Below, piece after piece: positions 54,830 through 63,536 of a DNA stretch of 64,000 nucleotides. The stretch covers positions 87,196 to 151,195 of the forward strand of contig NZ_LGCN01000108.1 in NCBI RefSeq assembly GCF_001279005.1. Direction: 5' to 3'. The notes beneath the pieces are model-generated. The model searched no databases. It was given only the letters and a program-made list of their open reading frames with translations, and was not told the origin of the DNA. The position numbers were made by a program, and so were the translations under genes. Source of the DNA: Streptomyces caelestis. Lineage in GTDB: Bacteria > Actinomycetota > Actinomycetes > Streptomycetales > Streptomycetaceae. Within the stretch, counting starts at the first letter, position 1. Every line of letters starts with the position of its first letter.

Positions 54830-55474
54830 TCATCGGCCGGAACGGCTGACGGTCCCCTGTGCGCGGCCCGCGAGCCAGACGGCGATCCGCTTCTGCAACT
54901 CCTTGTCGGCGCGGGGATAGTCCCAATTCGCGTACCACTCCAGCTCCTGCAGGACGTTCTCGGAGCGGGCCGGGTGGCGCACTGCGACCACGTCGACACC
55001 GACCTCGCCGGTCGAGCAGCTGATGTACACGCTGCTGTCGAGCGCCATCATGCCGAAGCCCGGGTGGCCCGCACGTATGCCGAGGAACGCCGATGCCGCA
55101 CCCCGGCCCATGAGGTCCCAGCGGTCCAGGAGCCGGACCCGGGTCCAGACTTCCGGTGCGGCACGGCGGCCATAGAGCCGGCTCCGCTTCTGCAGGGCGG
55201 CCTGGTGCGTGTGCGTGCCGTGGGGAAGCAGGACGAGGAACTCGCGCCGGTGGTCGAGAAGGCCGGAGGAGACCGCCAGGTCGTACCAGTCCTCGTTGAG
55301 ACGCTCGACGAGCCGTGGGGTTTCGTAGCGGTGGGAGAAGCGGCCGACGATGTCCGTGGGACGATATCCGAAGACGAACGGCATCGTGCCGTCCGGCACG
55401 GCGTCCGGGATCACTTCGAGGCCGGCCCGCCGCAGCGGCCGGTACAGCTTGCGCTCGCGCTCCTGGATACCCAC
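54830..55474 (-). CDS. WDLMG-family protein B, unknown function
   Basis: 214 aa. N-terminal GIQERERKLYRPLRRAGLEV, then FVFGYRPTDIVGRFSHRYET, NEDWYDLAVSSGLLDHRREF, LLDRWDLMGRGAASAFLGIR and HPGFGMMALDSSVYISCSTG. It is a paralogue of the protein at 53222-53833, on the opposite strand across the IS. No signal, TM or known catalytic motif. GTG start without a clear ribosome-binding site. It lies 156 bp downstream of the large NTPase gene on the same strand, with an IS-end motif in the gap. Confidence 0.7.
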   Translation of the reverse strand: MGIQERERKLYRPLRRAGLEVIPDAVPDGTMPFVFGYRPTDIVGRFSHRYETPRLVERLNEDWYDLAVSSGLLDHRREFLVLLPHGTHTHQAALQKRSRLYGRRAAPEVWTRVRLLDRWDLMGRGAASAFLGIRAGHPGFGMMALDSSVYISCSTGEVGVDVVAVRHPARSENVLQELEWYANWDYPRADKELQKRIAVWLAGRAQGTVSRSGR

Positions 55475-55574
55475 CGGTCACTGTTCTACCAGGGCCGGCG
55501 CGCCAAGAATCCTCAGGCCCGGCGCTTCCTTGTGTCCCTCCCGACCCCCCGGACCGGATCGGTACAGGATCAGC

Positions 55575-55586
55575 CACATGATCAGC
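55575..55586. repeat. IS-end motif CACATGATCAGC, second copy
   Basis: Identical to the 12 bp at 54775-54786 at the right end of the IS5 element; over 21 bp the two sites match at 17. Probably the right end of another, lost IS copy. Confidence 0.5.
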
Positions 55587-55630
55587 CGGACACGCCTTGA
55601 CCGTCGGGCGCCCGGCCCGCCGCGCCGGCG

Positions 55631-58600
55631 TCAGCTCTGGTCGTCCTTGTCGGAATGGACGTCCCGCGCCCGGTCCTGCATGCGGTCCCAGAAGCGACGC
55701 ATGTCGACGATGGGGACGTGGCGCTGCCAGGGTGCCTGCCGCAAGCGGCAGTACAGCCATGACCGCGGCTGCCGCAGCTCCAGCAGCTCCCGCTGGTGCA
55801 GACAGAAGACCTCGCTGAACTCGATGCTCAGCGCCTCCACCTTCCTCGGGTACGGACACATCCGCATGCCGCACTTCTTCTCCGCGCAGTGCCGCCCCGC
55901 GTCCGGGGCGCCCGGCTGGGGCCTGTTCGAGTCACCCGCCGTCGACGGCGCGGGCTCGAGAAGGGAACGGTCCTTCGCCAGGCAGTGGGGGAGCTGCGCA
56001 GGGCAGCGGCGGGCCGTCCGCTCTCCCAGGGCACGGAACTGCCTCGTGGGCCGGTGGCGGCCGGTTTCCAGGGCGAGGAGCAGCACGACGTCCGCCAGCA
56101 GTTGCTGAGCCGTGGGATCGAGTGTGCTCCATCCCGTCGACGGCGGGATCCAGAGGTTGTGGGCGCGCTGCTCGTACGGAAGACACACCTCGGTGCCGAT
56201 CACACCGACCGTGGCGGCCTCGTCGATCCACAGGAACCGTTCCGGGCGCCGGGTCTGGAGGGCGCGGACCGCGAGACCCGTGGCCGCACGGACCAGCGGA
56301 TGTTCCTGACGGCCCGACGTGTCGGGCCGCCACGCACCGATCGATCCCCTGCCGCTCATCGGTTGGTCCGCGGAGACATCGTCCGGCAGTTCCCACAGGG
56401 CAAGGGCCTGGACGAGTGTCAGCCGCGTGTACCAGAACGACGTCCGGTTCAGCATGTTCCGCGCCTTCTCCTTCAGGCTCTCCCGGACGGTGTCCGTTCC
56501 CGAGCTCTTGAGCGGCCTGCGGTTGGCGGCGTACTTGAAACCCTGGGCCAGCGCCATACCGAGCTCCGTGTGATGGCCCGACACCAACAGCCGGTTCCGG
56601 CCCCGTTCCTCCCCGATGGCCACGTCGATCCACTTCTGCAGGTCATGCAGAGGGCTGTGGGCGTGGTCCGCCCGTCCCGTCGAGAGGGCGAGCAGGGGAA
56701 GGAGCGAGGCCTGGACGGTCTCACCGCGCCACTCCTGGAGTTCCCCCAGTGTTTCGTCCTCGACCCGGATGCGGTCGTGCCGGGCTCGGCCCTGATCCGT
56801 GTGGGGCCCGTCGTCACCTGGACACCCGGAACGGGCGGAGACCCCCCGAGTCCGGCCGTCGAGGCCGTCGCTCTCCGGTTCGTTCGCCGCCCGTTTCACC
56901 TTCACCGCACTGGGCAGCCGGCGAAGCCGGTCGGCGAGGGAAGCGTAGGCCTGCTGCCCCCCGCTTCCGACCTCCTGGGCGATGGCCACCCGCACCTGGT
57001 CATCGGGCTCCTTCCGGCAGATGTCCATGAGCCGCGTGTAATCGACCCGAAGGCCGGAGCGCCCCACGCGGCGCGCGGCCGCCCCGCACTTCATGACGGC
57101 GGAGAGCTTCGCCTCGCGCAGTCGGGCCGCGTCCTCTCCCCGGCTCAGCCGCAGCCAGTCATGGCACAGCGCCTCCGTCACCTCCTCGTGCCGAGGGACG
57201 GCGTCGACACTGTCGATCTCCACGGCGGTGCCGTAGAGCTCCATGGCCCTCGCCCTGGGGCTTCCGTGTTCGGCGAGATGGAGCTGGTCGCGGAGTTGCC
57301 GGCTGCGCCGCGCGGCCAACTGCTCCGCGGCATCGGCGTCCCCGAGCAGCTTCCGTGCCTCGTCGACCAGGAGTTCGCGCATCAGAGCGACCGGGCAGTC
57401 CCGCCGCACCCGGCCGTCGGAGCACCCGCAACGGCGGCGCGCCGAACGGGAGTAGAGGGTCAGTGCGATGAGCAGCTCCCGGCCGCCGAGACGTACGGCC
57501 TCGCGGAGGGCCCTATGGTCCCAGTACGTTTCCACCAAGGTTCCGGCACCGCCCTGGGACGCGAGGTGGGCGGAGGCGTGGCGCAGGCGCCCACCAGCGG
57601 ATTCCGGCACCGGCAGTGCCGCTTCGACGATCGATTGCAGATAGCGGGAGCCGAGGTAGGCCTGCAGCACACTGTGCTGGAAGCGAACCGATCGTCCGGT
57701 CTCCTGGAGCAGACCCATACGGGTTCCCCAGGTCGCTGCCAGCTGGACGTCCATCGAGGGCCCCTCCAGGCACTCCGCCGTTCCGGAGAAGCAGTGCGGT
57801 ACCCACAGGAGTTCCTCGATGTACCGGTCCAGCTCCGCGGCGACGAGGTCGTTCCATCGCCCTTCGTGTGGCTGCGGTGGTGACAGACCGTCCGGCCGGG
57901 CGTCGACGAGGCCGGCAGCCGTGGGATCGAGCTCCGCGAGTGCGATGTCGGCACGGTCCGAGGCGAGGCCTATGCAGGCGAGCGCGGACACATAGGCGAT
58001 CACCGCCCTCCTCGTCCCCTCGTTGAGCGGCAGCTCCGGGTGCACCATGCCCTCGGCCAGGGCCTCCACCCATTGGTCGAGGAGACCCGCGCGCACGCCC
58101 CAGCTGTCCCTACGGGTCTCGCTGTCGAATCCATGCCACAGGCTCTGCAGGAGCTCATGTGCGTGCAGGTCCCTCGCGACACGCATGTACAAAGGGGAGT
58201 CCGCCATCCGCGCGACCTCGACGATCTCGTCGAGCACGGGGATGTCCTGACGCCAGGTTCCATTGGCGGAGATGTATTCGAGCGCGGCCTCCGCGTTCAG
58301 TGGCTCGAGCTCCGTGATGGCCGCCTGCATGGCCCGCAGCGGGTTGTGCGGCCGGGAGGCGATGACCAGCGGGAGACATTCCTCGCCCGCTTTCCGGATG
58401 GCGTTCCGGATCAGATTGTCACGTTCTCCCCTCACCTCCTCGTGGTTCAGCGCCTCCTCCAGACCGTCGGCGAGCACCACGATCCGGTCCTGACGCTGCC
58501 GGAGCCACCGCCAGATGCGGTCGACCTCGCCGCTGGACCGGGCCTTCGGTTTGACGATCTCCTCGAAGCGCGTCCGTGCCAGTTCCGAGAAGTCCAGTGC

Positions 58601-59320
58601 CCTCTGTGCGTCCCGCAGTTGGACCGGGATGGGGACAGCCCCCTTCTCCGCCAGCTTCTGGGCGAGCCGGACCAGTACCGCGGTCTTGCCGGTTCCCACT
58701 TCTCCGACCACGACATGGGGGCGGCGAACGGCGTTGTCCCGCAGGTTGTTCATGATCGCGGTGCAGAGCCGGTCGCGGCCCACGACCTCTCCCAGAAGGC
58801 TGCCCGCCGTCGGTACGTAGCGGGTGGGGTGTCGCTTGACCTCGTGCCGGCAGTACCTGCGGATCCGCATCACCCTCCAGACCAGGAACAGCATCGTCGA
58901 CGCCGCCAGTACCACCAGTGGCGTCACCACACCGGTGACGGCGCCGCAGGACATTCCGATGGTGCTGCACACCCGGTCCGGATCGAATCCCCCCGGCCCC
59001 TTCCATCCCGGGGGCGGAGCGCTCCGGTCAGGCGTCGTCGACGACTTCAGGGAGGTGGCGACCAACGCCCACACCGCCCTGATCAACCAGAGCAGCAGGG
59101 CCACGCTGAGCACGGACAGCACGAGGATCAAGCTGAGACGACGACTCCGCCACCTCTTCGGCTCCGTGGCGCCCCTCTTGAGGAGCATCCGCGCGCGGAC
59201 GTGCCAGAAACCGGAGACGAACGGACGCTTCAGAGAGGCCCATGGCCGGTGGAACGGGCCTTCCTCCTGCTTCTCTCCCGTGACCAGCTTGAACTTCGGA
59301 GGCCTGATACTGCTCCTCAT
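55631..59320 (-). CDS. Membrane-anchored P-loop NTPase (NACHT/STAND-like), 1229 aa
   Basis: Two TM helices at ~62-88 (LSLILVLSVLSVALLLWLIR) and ~127-150 (TGVVTPLVVLAASTMLFLVW) precede an NTPase domain: Walker A GEVGTGKT at ~206-213, Walker B RIVVLADGLEE and a downstream SRPHN. A winged-helix-like part and ~700 residues of helical solenoid follow. Cys-rich spots occur in RRCGCSDGRVRRDC and HCAEKKCGMRMCPYPRK near the C-terminus. Such STAND proteins act as signal-triggered switches, many in antiphage or programmed-death systems; here the domains would be cytosolic and membrane-tethered. ATG 59320 has GGAGGGG 4 nt upstream. Followed by WDLMG protein B. Confidence 0.78.
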   Translation of the reverse strand: MRSSIRPPKFKLVTGEKQEEGPFHRPWASLKRPFVSGFWHVRARMLLKRGATEPKRWRSRRLSLILVLSVLSVALLLWLIRAVWALVATSLKSSTTPDRSAPPPGWKGPGGFDPDRVCSTIGMSCGAVTGVVTPLVVLAASTMLFLVWRVMRIRRYCRHEVKRHPTRYVPTAGSLLGEVVGRDRLCTAIMNNLRDNAVRRPHVVVGEVGTGKTAVLVRLAQKLAEKGAVPIPVQLRDAQRALDFSELARTRFEEIVKPKARSSGEVDRIWRWLRQRQDRIVVLADGLEEALNHEEVRGERDNLIRNAIRKAGEECLPLVIASRPHNPLRAMQAAITELEPLNAEAALEYISANGTWRQDIPVLDEIVEVARMADSPLYMRVARDLHAHELLQSLWHGFDSETRRDSWGVRAGLLDQWVEALAEGMVHPELPLNEGTRRAVIAYVSALACIGLASDRADIALAELDPTAAGLVDARPDGLSPPQPHEGRWNDLVAAELDRYIEELLWVPHCFSGTAECLEGPSMDVQLAATWGTRMGLLQETGRSVRFQHSVLQAYLGSRYLQSIVEAALPVPESAGGRLRHASAHLASQGGAGTLVETYWDHRALREAVRLGGRELLIALTLYSRSARRRCGCSDGRVRRDCPVALMRELLVDEARKLLGDADAAEQLAARRSRQLRDQLHLAEHGSPRARAMELYGTAVEIDSVDAVPRHEEVTEALCHDWLRLSRGEDAARLREAKLSAVMKCGAAARRVGRSGLRVDYTRLMDICRKEPDDQVRVAIAQEVGSGGQQAYASLADRLRRLPSAVKVKRAANEPESDGLDGRTRGVSARSGCPGDDGPHTDQGRARHDRIRVEDETLGELQEWRGETVQASLLPLLALSTGRADHAHSPLHDLQKWIDVAIGEERGRNRLLVSGHHTELGMALAQGFKYAANRRPLKSSGTDTVRESLKEKARNMLNRTSFWYTRLTLVQALALWELPDDVSADQPMSGRGSIGAWRPDTSGRQEHPLVRAATGLAVRALQTRRPERFLWIDEAATVGVIGTEVCLPYEQRAHNLWIPPSTGWSTLDPTAQQLLADVVLLLALETGRHRPTRQFRALGERTARRCPAQLPHCLAKDRSLLEPAPSTAGDSNRPQPGAPDAGRHCAEKKCGMRMCPYPRKVEALSIEFSEVFCLHQRELLELRQPRSWLYCRLRQAPWQRHVPIVDMRRFWDRMQDRARDVHSDKDDQS

Positions 59321-59375
59321 AGAGCCCCTCCGCTTGCTCGTCCGGGGGACTTCCCGGACGGTCGGCGTGCCGCGA

Positions 59376-59393
59376 CGCGACCGCTCGGTCGCG
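59376..59393. terminator. CGCGACCG-CT-CGGTCGCG hairpin upstream of NTPase gene
   Basis: Perfect 8-bp stem with a 2-nt loop followed on the plus strand by CCTTTCG. It may be a terminator or an operator in the NTPase leader; position alone does not decide. Confidence 0.35.
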
Positions 59394-59556
59394 GCCTTTC
59401 GTCTCGCCCCCGGACGCAGAAGCCGGCGCAAGCGCCCTCTGCCCTCCATATTCGTCAGGGCCGGCGGATCGTGCCACTCAGGCGGGGGTGCTCCGCTCCC
59501 CGCCCACCTTCCGGCCGGTGACGAGAAAAGTGGTGGCACCCGGGCCGGCGGTACCC

Positions 59557-59688
59557 CTAGTGTGGGTCTACGGTGTTCGGCGACCGGGGTTGCCGGCCGT
59601 CGAGGGTGCCGATTCGAGCGAGGAGCGGGAGGTGTTGACCGATGACTGTCGTTGCGCTGGGCGCTGCCCGCATTCGCGAATCCGTCAC
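59557..59688 (-). CDS. Possible 43-aa small protein or leader ORF
   Basis: GTG start with an excellent GGAGG 5 nt upstream: MTDSRMRAAPSATTVIGQHL, PLLARIGTLDGRQPRSPNTV, DPH-stop. No homologue recalled with certainty and no hydrophobic or Cys-rich pattern. It lies between the NTPase (236 bp downstream on the same strand) and the divergent rsgA, so it could be an upstream ORF of the NTPase transcript. Confidence 0.35.
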   Translation of the reverse strand: MTDSRMRAAPSATTVIGQHLPLLARIGTLDGRQPRSPNTVDPH

Positions 59689-59787
59689 GTCCACCTCCCT
59701 GGCCACCGGCTGACCTCTTCCACTCCGCCCGCGTACGTGCCTGCGTACGCGCGGCCGCCGGGGCCACCCACCTGAAGGGCCACCCCC

Positions 59788-60888
59788 TTGAGTCACCTCT
59801 CTCCTGCCACTTCCTCCGCGCTCGCCCCGTACGGCTGGGACGACGCATGGGCGGACGCGTTCGCCCCCCACGACGCCGAAGGACTGCTGCCCGGGCGCGT
59901 GGTCCGGGTCGACCGCGGCCGGTGCGACGTCGTCACCGCCGGCGGCGTCCTGCACGCCGACACCGCCTTCGTCACCCCGCACGACCCCCTGCGGGTCGTG
60001 TGCACGGGCGACTGGGTCGCCGTCGAACCCGGCGGGAACCCGCGCTACGTCCGCGCGTACCTGCCGCGTCGCACCGCCTTCGTGCGCTCCACCTCCTCCA
60101 AGCGGTCCGAGGGGCAGATCCTCGCCGCCAACGTCGACCACGCCGTCGTCGCCGTCTCCCTCGCCGCCGAACTCGACCTGGCCCGGATCGAGCGCTTCCT
60201 CGCGCTCGCCTGGGAGTCCGGGGCGCAGCCGGTGGTCGTCCTCACCAAGGCCGACCTGGTGCCGGACGCGGTGACCCGTGCTCACCTCGTCCAGGACGTG
60301 GAGACCAGCGCACCGGGCGTCCCGGTGCTCACCGTCAGCGCGGTCGACGGGGACGGACTCGACGTCCTCACCGCGCTGGTCTCCGGCGGCACGTCGGTAC
60401 TGCTCGGGCAGTCCGGCGCGGGCAAGTCCACCCTCGCCAACGCGCTCCTCGGCGAGGACGTGATGGACGTACAGGGCGTCCGGGACGTCGACGGCAAGGG
60501 CCGCCACACCACGACCACCCGCAACCTGCTGGTGCTGCCCGGCGGGGGAGTCCTCATCGACACGCCGGGACTGCGGGGCGTCGGCCTGTGGGACGCCGGC
60601 GCCGGCGTCGGCCAGGTGTTCGCCGAGATCGAGGAGCTCGCCGGGGACTGCCGGTTCCACGACTGCGCCCACGAGAGCGAGCCGGGCTGCGCGGTCCTCG
60701 ACGCCGTCGGGACCGGCGCCCTGCCGCAGCGCCGCCTGGACAGCTACCGCAAGCTGCTCCGGGAGAACCAGTACATCGTCGCCAAGACCGACGCCAGGCT
60801 CCGTGCGGAGCTCCGCAGGGACTGGAAGCGCAAGAACGCCATCGGCAGGGCGGCGCTGAGGGCCAAACAACAGGGCCGCCCGAGCTGA
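59788..60888 (+). CDS. rsgA: Ribosome small-subunit-dependent GTPase A
   Basis: 366 aa. OB-fold, then a circularly permuted GTPase: G4 TKADL comes before G1 GQSGAGKSTL and G3 DTPG, the YjeQ/RsgA order. The C-terminal zinc-knuckle region is GDCRFHDCAHESEPGCAV. It binds the 30S subunit and promotes late 16S maturation. TTG start with AAGGG 9 nt upstream; other possible starts are inside the OB fold. A second, longer type of RsgA is usual elsewhere in Streptomyces genomes, so this may be the accessory copy. Confidence 0.9.
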   Translation: MSHLSPATSSALAPYGWDDAWADAFAPHDAEGLLPGRVVRVDRGRCDVVTAGGVLHADTAFVTPHDPLRVVCTGDWVAVEPGGNPRYVRAYLPRRTAFVRSTSSKRSEGQILAANVDHAVVAVSLAAELDLARIERFLALAWESGAQPVVVLTKADLVPDAVTRAHLVQDVETSAPGVPVLTVSAVDGDGLDVLTALVSGGTSVLLGQSGAGKSTLANALLGEDVMDVQGVRDVDGKGRHTTTTRNLLVLPGGGVLIDTPGLRGVGLWDAGAGVGQVFAEIEELAGDCRFHDCAHESEPGCAVLDAVGTGALPQRRLDSYRKLLRENQYIVAKTDARLRAELRRDWKRKNAIGRAALRAKQQGRPS

Positions 60889-60948
60889 CACACCTCCCTG
60901 TCCGATTTCCGCCAGCCGGGGCTCCCCGGCCGGCGGAGACTGGACGGT

Positions 60949-62340
60949 GTGAAGGACGAGGACAGCAGGTACGAGGCGGTGCGCAGCCGGGACGCCCGGT
61001 TCGACGGGGCGTTCTTCTTCGCCGTGGCGACGACCGGCGTCTACTGCCGGCCCAGCTGCCCCGCCGTCACCCCGAGACGGCACAACGTGCGGTTCTTCGA
61101 GACCGCCGCCGCCGCGCAGGGCTCCGGGTTCCGCGCCTGCCGGCGCTGCCGCCCGGACGCCGTGCCCGGCTCCGCCGAGTGGAACGTGCGGGCCGACGTC
61201 GTCGGCCGGGCCATGCGGCTGATCGCCGACGGCGTCGTCGACCGGGAGGGCGTCGCCGGACTCGCCGCACGGCTCGGCTACAGCGCCCGCCAGGTGCAGC
61301 GCCAGCTCACCGGCGAGCTCGGCGCCGGGCCCGTCGCGCTCGCCCGCGCCCAGCGGGCGCACGCCGCGCGCGTGCTCCTGCAGACCACCGGGCTGCCGGT
61401 CACCGAGATCGCCTTCGCCGCCGGGTTCGCCAGCGTGCGGCAGTTCAACGACACCGTGCGGGCCGTGTACGCCACCACCCCCAGCGGGCTGCGCGCCGCC
61501 GCGCCCCGCCGGGGCCGGGCCGCCGCGCGCACCGCCACCCCGTCCGCCGGAATCCCCCTGCGGCTCGCCCACCGCGGCCCCTACCAGGCGGGCCCCGTCT
61601 TCGACCTGCTGGAACGCGAGGCCGTCCCCGGCGTCGAGGACGTGAGCGGCGCCCCGGGCGCCCGCACCTACCGGCGCACCCTGCGCCTGCCCCACGGCAC
61701 CGGCATCGCCGCCGTGGACGAACGCCCGCACACCGGGCCGGGCACCCGCCCCGGCGGCTGGCTCGACGCCCGCGTCCACCTCACCGACCCCCGCGACCTG
61801 ACCACCGCCGTCCAACGCCTGCGGCGGCTGTTCGACCTGGACGCCGACCCGTACGCCGTCGACGAACGGCTCGGCGCCGACGCCCGCCTCGCCCCGCTGG
61901 TCGCCGCCCGGCCCGGACTGCGCTCACCGGGCGCCGCCGACCCGGACGAACTGGCGGTGCGGGCGCTGGTGGGCCGGGACGAGGCCGCACGGCTGGTCCA
62001 GCGCTACGGCAAGCGGCTCGACGCCCCCTGCGGCACCCTCACCCACCTGTTCCCCGAAGCCGCCGTCCTCGCCGGGGCCGAGCCCGACGGCGCCCCGGGC
62101 GCACTCACCGCCGCCCTCGCCGACGGCGCCGTACGCCTCGGCCCCGGCGCCGACCGGGACGACGCCGAGGGCGCCCTGGCCGCCGTCCCCGGCCTCGACG
62201 CCCGTACGATCGCCGAGATCCGCACCCGCGCGCTCGGCGACCCGGACGTGGCCCCGCCCGGACCCGGCGTCCCCGACACCTGGCGCCCCTGGCGCTCGTA
62301 CGCCCTGAACCACCTGCGCGCAGCAGGGGAGTTGGAGTGA
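60949..62340 (+). CDS. Ada-AlkA fusion: DNA methylation-responsive regulator and 3-methyladenine glycosylase
   Basis: 463 aa. N-terminal Ada zinc domain with Cys ligands in TGVYCRPSCPAV and FRACRRCRPDA; AraC-type HTH LAARLGYSARQVQRQL and VTEIAFAAGFASVRQFNDTV; then an AlkA-type glycosylase with its helix-hairpin-helix region ALAAVPGLDARTIAEIRTRA. It lacks the O6-alkyltransferase module, which is encoded by the next gene. Activated by methylphosphotriester transfer to Cys and excises alkylated bases. GTG start; its stop overlaps the ogt start (TGATG). Confidence 0.9.
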   Translation: MKDEDSRYEAVRSRDARFDGAFFFAVATTGVYCRPSCPAVTPRRHNVRFFETAAAAQGSGFRACRRCRPDAVPGSAEWNVRADVVGRAMRLIADGVVDREGVAGLAARLGYSARQVQRQLTGELGAGPVALARAQRAHAARVLLQTTGLPVTEIAFAAGFASVRQFNDTVRAVYATTPSGLRAAAPRRGRAAARTATPSAGIPLRLAHRGPYQAGPVFDLLEREAVPGVEDVSGAPGARTYRRTLRLPHGTGIAAVDERPHTGPGTRPGGWLDARVHLTDPRDLTTAVQRLRRLFDLDADPYAVDERLGADARLAPLVAARPGLRSPGAADPDELAVRALVGRDEAARLVQRYGKRLDAPCGTLTHLFPEAAVLAGAEPDGAPGALTAALADGAVRLGPGADRDDAEGALAAVPGLDARTIAEIRTRALGDPDVAPPGPGVPDTWRPWRSYALNHLRAAGELE

Positions 62341-62831
62341 TGATGACCACGTACTGGACGCGTGTGGACAGCCCCGTCGGACCGCTGCTGCTCACCGCCG
62401 CCCCGACCGGCGAACTGACCTCGCTGTCCGTGCCCGGGCAGAAGGGCGGGCGTACGCCCGCGGACGACTGGCGGCGGGACCCCGGACCGTTCCGCGAGGC
62501 CGAGCGGCAGCTCACCGCGTACTTCGCCGGCGGCCTCAAGGAGTTCCGGCTGGCCGTGAGCGCCGTCGGCACCCCGTTCCGGGAGAAGGTGTGGGCCGCG
62601 CTCGACGACGTCCCCTACGGGGCGACCGTGTCCTACGGCGAGATCGCGGCCCGGATCGGCGCGCCCCGCGCCGCCGTGCGGGCCGTCGGCGGCGCGATCG
62701 GCGCGAACCCGCTGCTCATCGTCCGCCCCTGCCACCGGGTGATCGGCGCCGACGGCTCGCTGACCGGATACGCGGGCGGGCTGGAGCGGAAGGTGCGGCT
62801 GCTCACCCACGAGGGCGTGCTGCGGCCGTGA
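62340..62831 (+). CDS. ogt: Methylated-DNA-[protein]-cysteine S-methyltransferase
   Basis: 163 aa. Active-site PCHRVIG with the acceptor Cys; DNA-binding HTH VPYGATVSYGEIAARIGAPR; N-terminal RNase-H-like part WTRVDSPVGPLLLTAAPTGE; C-terminal GYAGGLERKVRLLTHE. It repairs O6-methylguanine by irreversible transfer. Its first ATG overlaps the stop of the Ada-AlkA gene; a second ATG follows at once (62343). The pair forms an adaptive-response operon. Confidence 0.95.
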   Translation: MMTTYWTRVDSPVGPLLLTAAPTGELTSLSVPGQKGGRTPADDWRRDPGPFREAERQLTAYFAGGLKEFRLAVSAVGTPFREKVWAALDDVPYGATVSYGEIAARIGAPRAAVRAVGGAIGANPLLIVRPCHRVIGADGSLTGYAGGLERKVRLLTHEGVLRP

Positions 62832-62840
62832 GCCGGCGGG

Positions 62841-63323
62841 TCAGCCCCAGAAGACCGCGCCCAGCCACGCCGCCGTGATCAGCTGGCAGGTGAACAGCTC
62901 CGTCAGCACGCTCCAGCCGCCCGAGCGCATCGCCGTCCACAGCGCCGCCGTCGCCTCGCGGCGGCGGCCCAGCCGGAGCCGCTCGCAGAGGTAGGCCCCG
63001 GCGAGGAAGCCCGGGACCGCGCCCACCACGGGGAGCAGCACGAAACCGAGGAACGAGCCGCCGCCCGCGTACGCGAGCATCCGGGCGTCGTCGCCGCTCG
63101 CCCGCAGCCGGCGGGGCGGCAGCGTCCAGCGCACCACCTGGGACAGGAACAGCACCACGGTCGCCCCCACGCACACCCACCACGCGACGGGCCGCGGGTC
63201 CTTCAGCGCCCACCACAGGACCCCGGCCCACACCAGCCACGACCCGGGCACCCCCGGCAGCAGCACTCCCCACAGCCCGAGCAGGAGCACCAGTCCGGCG
63301 AGCAGGAGGTCCCACGCTCCCAT
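62841..63323 (-). CDS. DUF456 family membrane protein
   Basis: 160 aa with helices DLLLAGLVLLLGLWGVLLPG, SWLVWAGVLWWALKD, VAWWVCVGATVVLFLSQVVR and GGSFLGFVLLPVVGAVPGFL. The G-x-x-L-P-x-x-P-G-x-x-L pattern (LLPGVPGSWLVW) and a later glycine-rich VPGF are DUF456 marks. Function unknown. Its 5' end lies inside a 41-bp tandem duplication and a 99-bp segment repeated at the window end. Convergent with ogt (9-bp gap). Confidence 0.88.
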   Translation of the reverse strand: MGAWDLLLAGLVLLLGLWGVLLPGVPGSWLVWAGVLWWALKDPRPVAWWVCVGATVVLFLSQVVRWTLPPRRLRASGDDARMLAYAGGGSFLGFVLLPVVGAVPGFLAGAYLCERLRLGRRREATAALWTAMRSGGWSVLTELFTCQLITAAWLGAVFWG

Positions 63324-63388
63324 CAGTCCAGGGTGCAGGAGGCCGGTAGGTCCCACGCTCCCATCAGTCCAGGGTGCAGGAGGCCGGT
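63307..63388. repeat. 41-bp perfect tandem duplication
   Basis: The unit beginning AGGTCCCACGCTCCCATCAG occurs twice back to back (63307-63347, 63348-63388), spanning the DUF456 start codon, and again as the last 41 bases of the window. Confidence 0.9.
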
Positions 63389-63536
63389 GGACAACGCGGA
63401 ACGGAACGGTCCCGGCGGCCCCGCCTCGCACAGCCGTCCCACTATTCACCCGGCCGGCCGTCCGGGGCGCGCCGCGGGGCGGGGATTTTCCCGATGCCCC
63501 GTTTCCCTCCGGCCCGCGCGGTGGACAATCGGGGGC

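Noticed and set aside
59557..61815. 752-codon minus-strand frame across rsgA and the Ada-AlkA gene
   Set aside because: Only its last 43 codons have a ribosome-binding site and lie outside the sense genes; the rest mirrors conserved rsgA and Ada-AlkA coding sequence.
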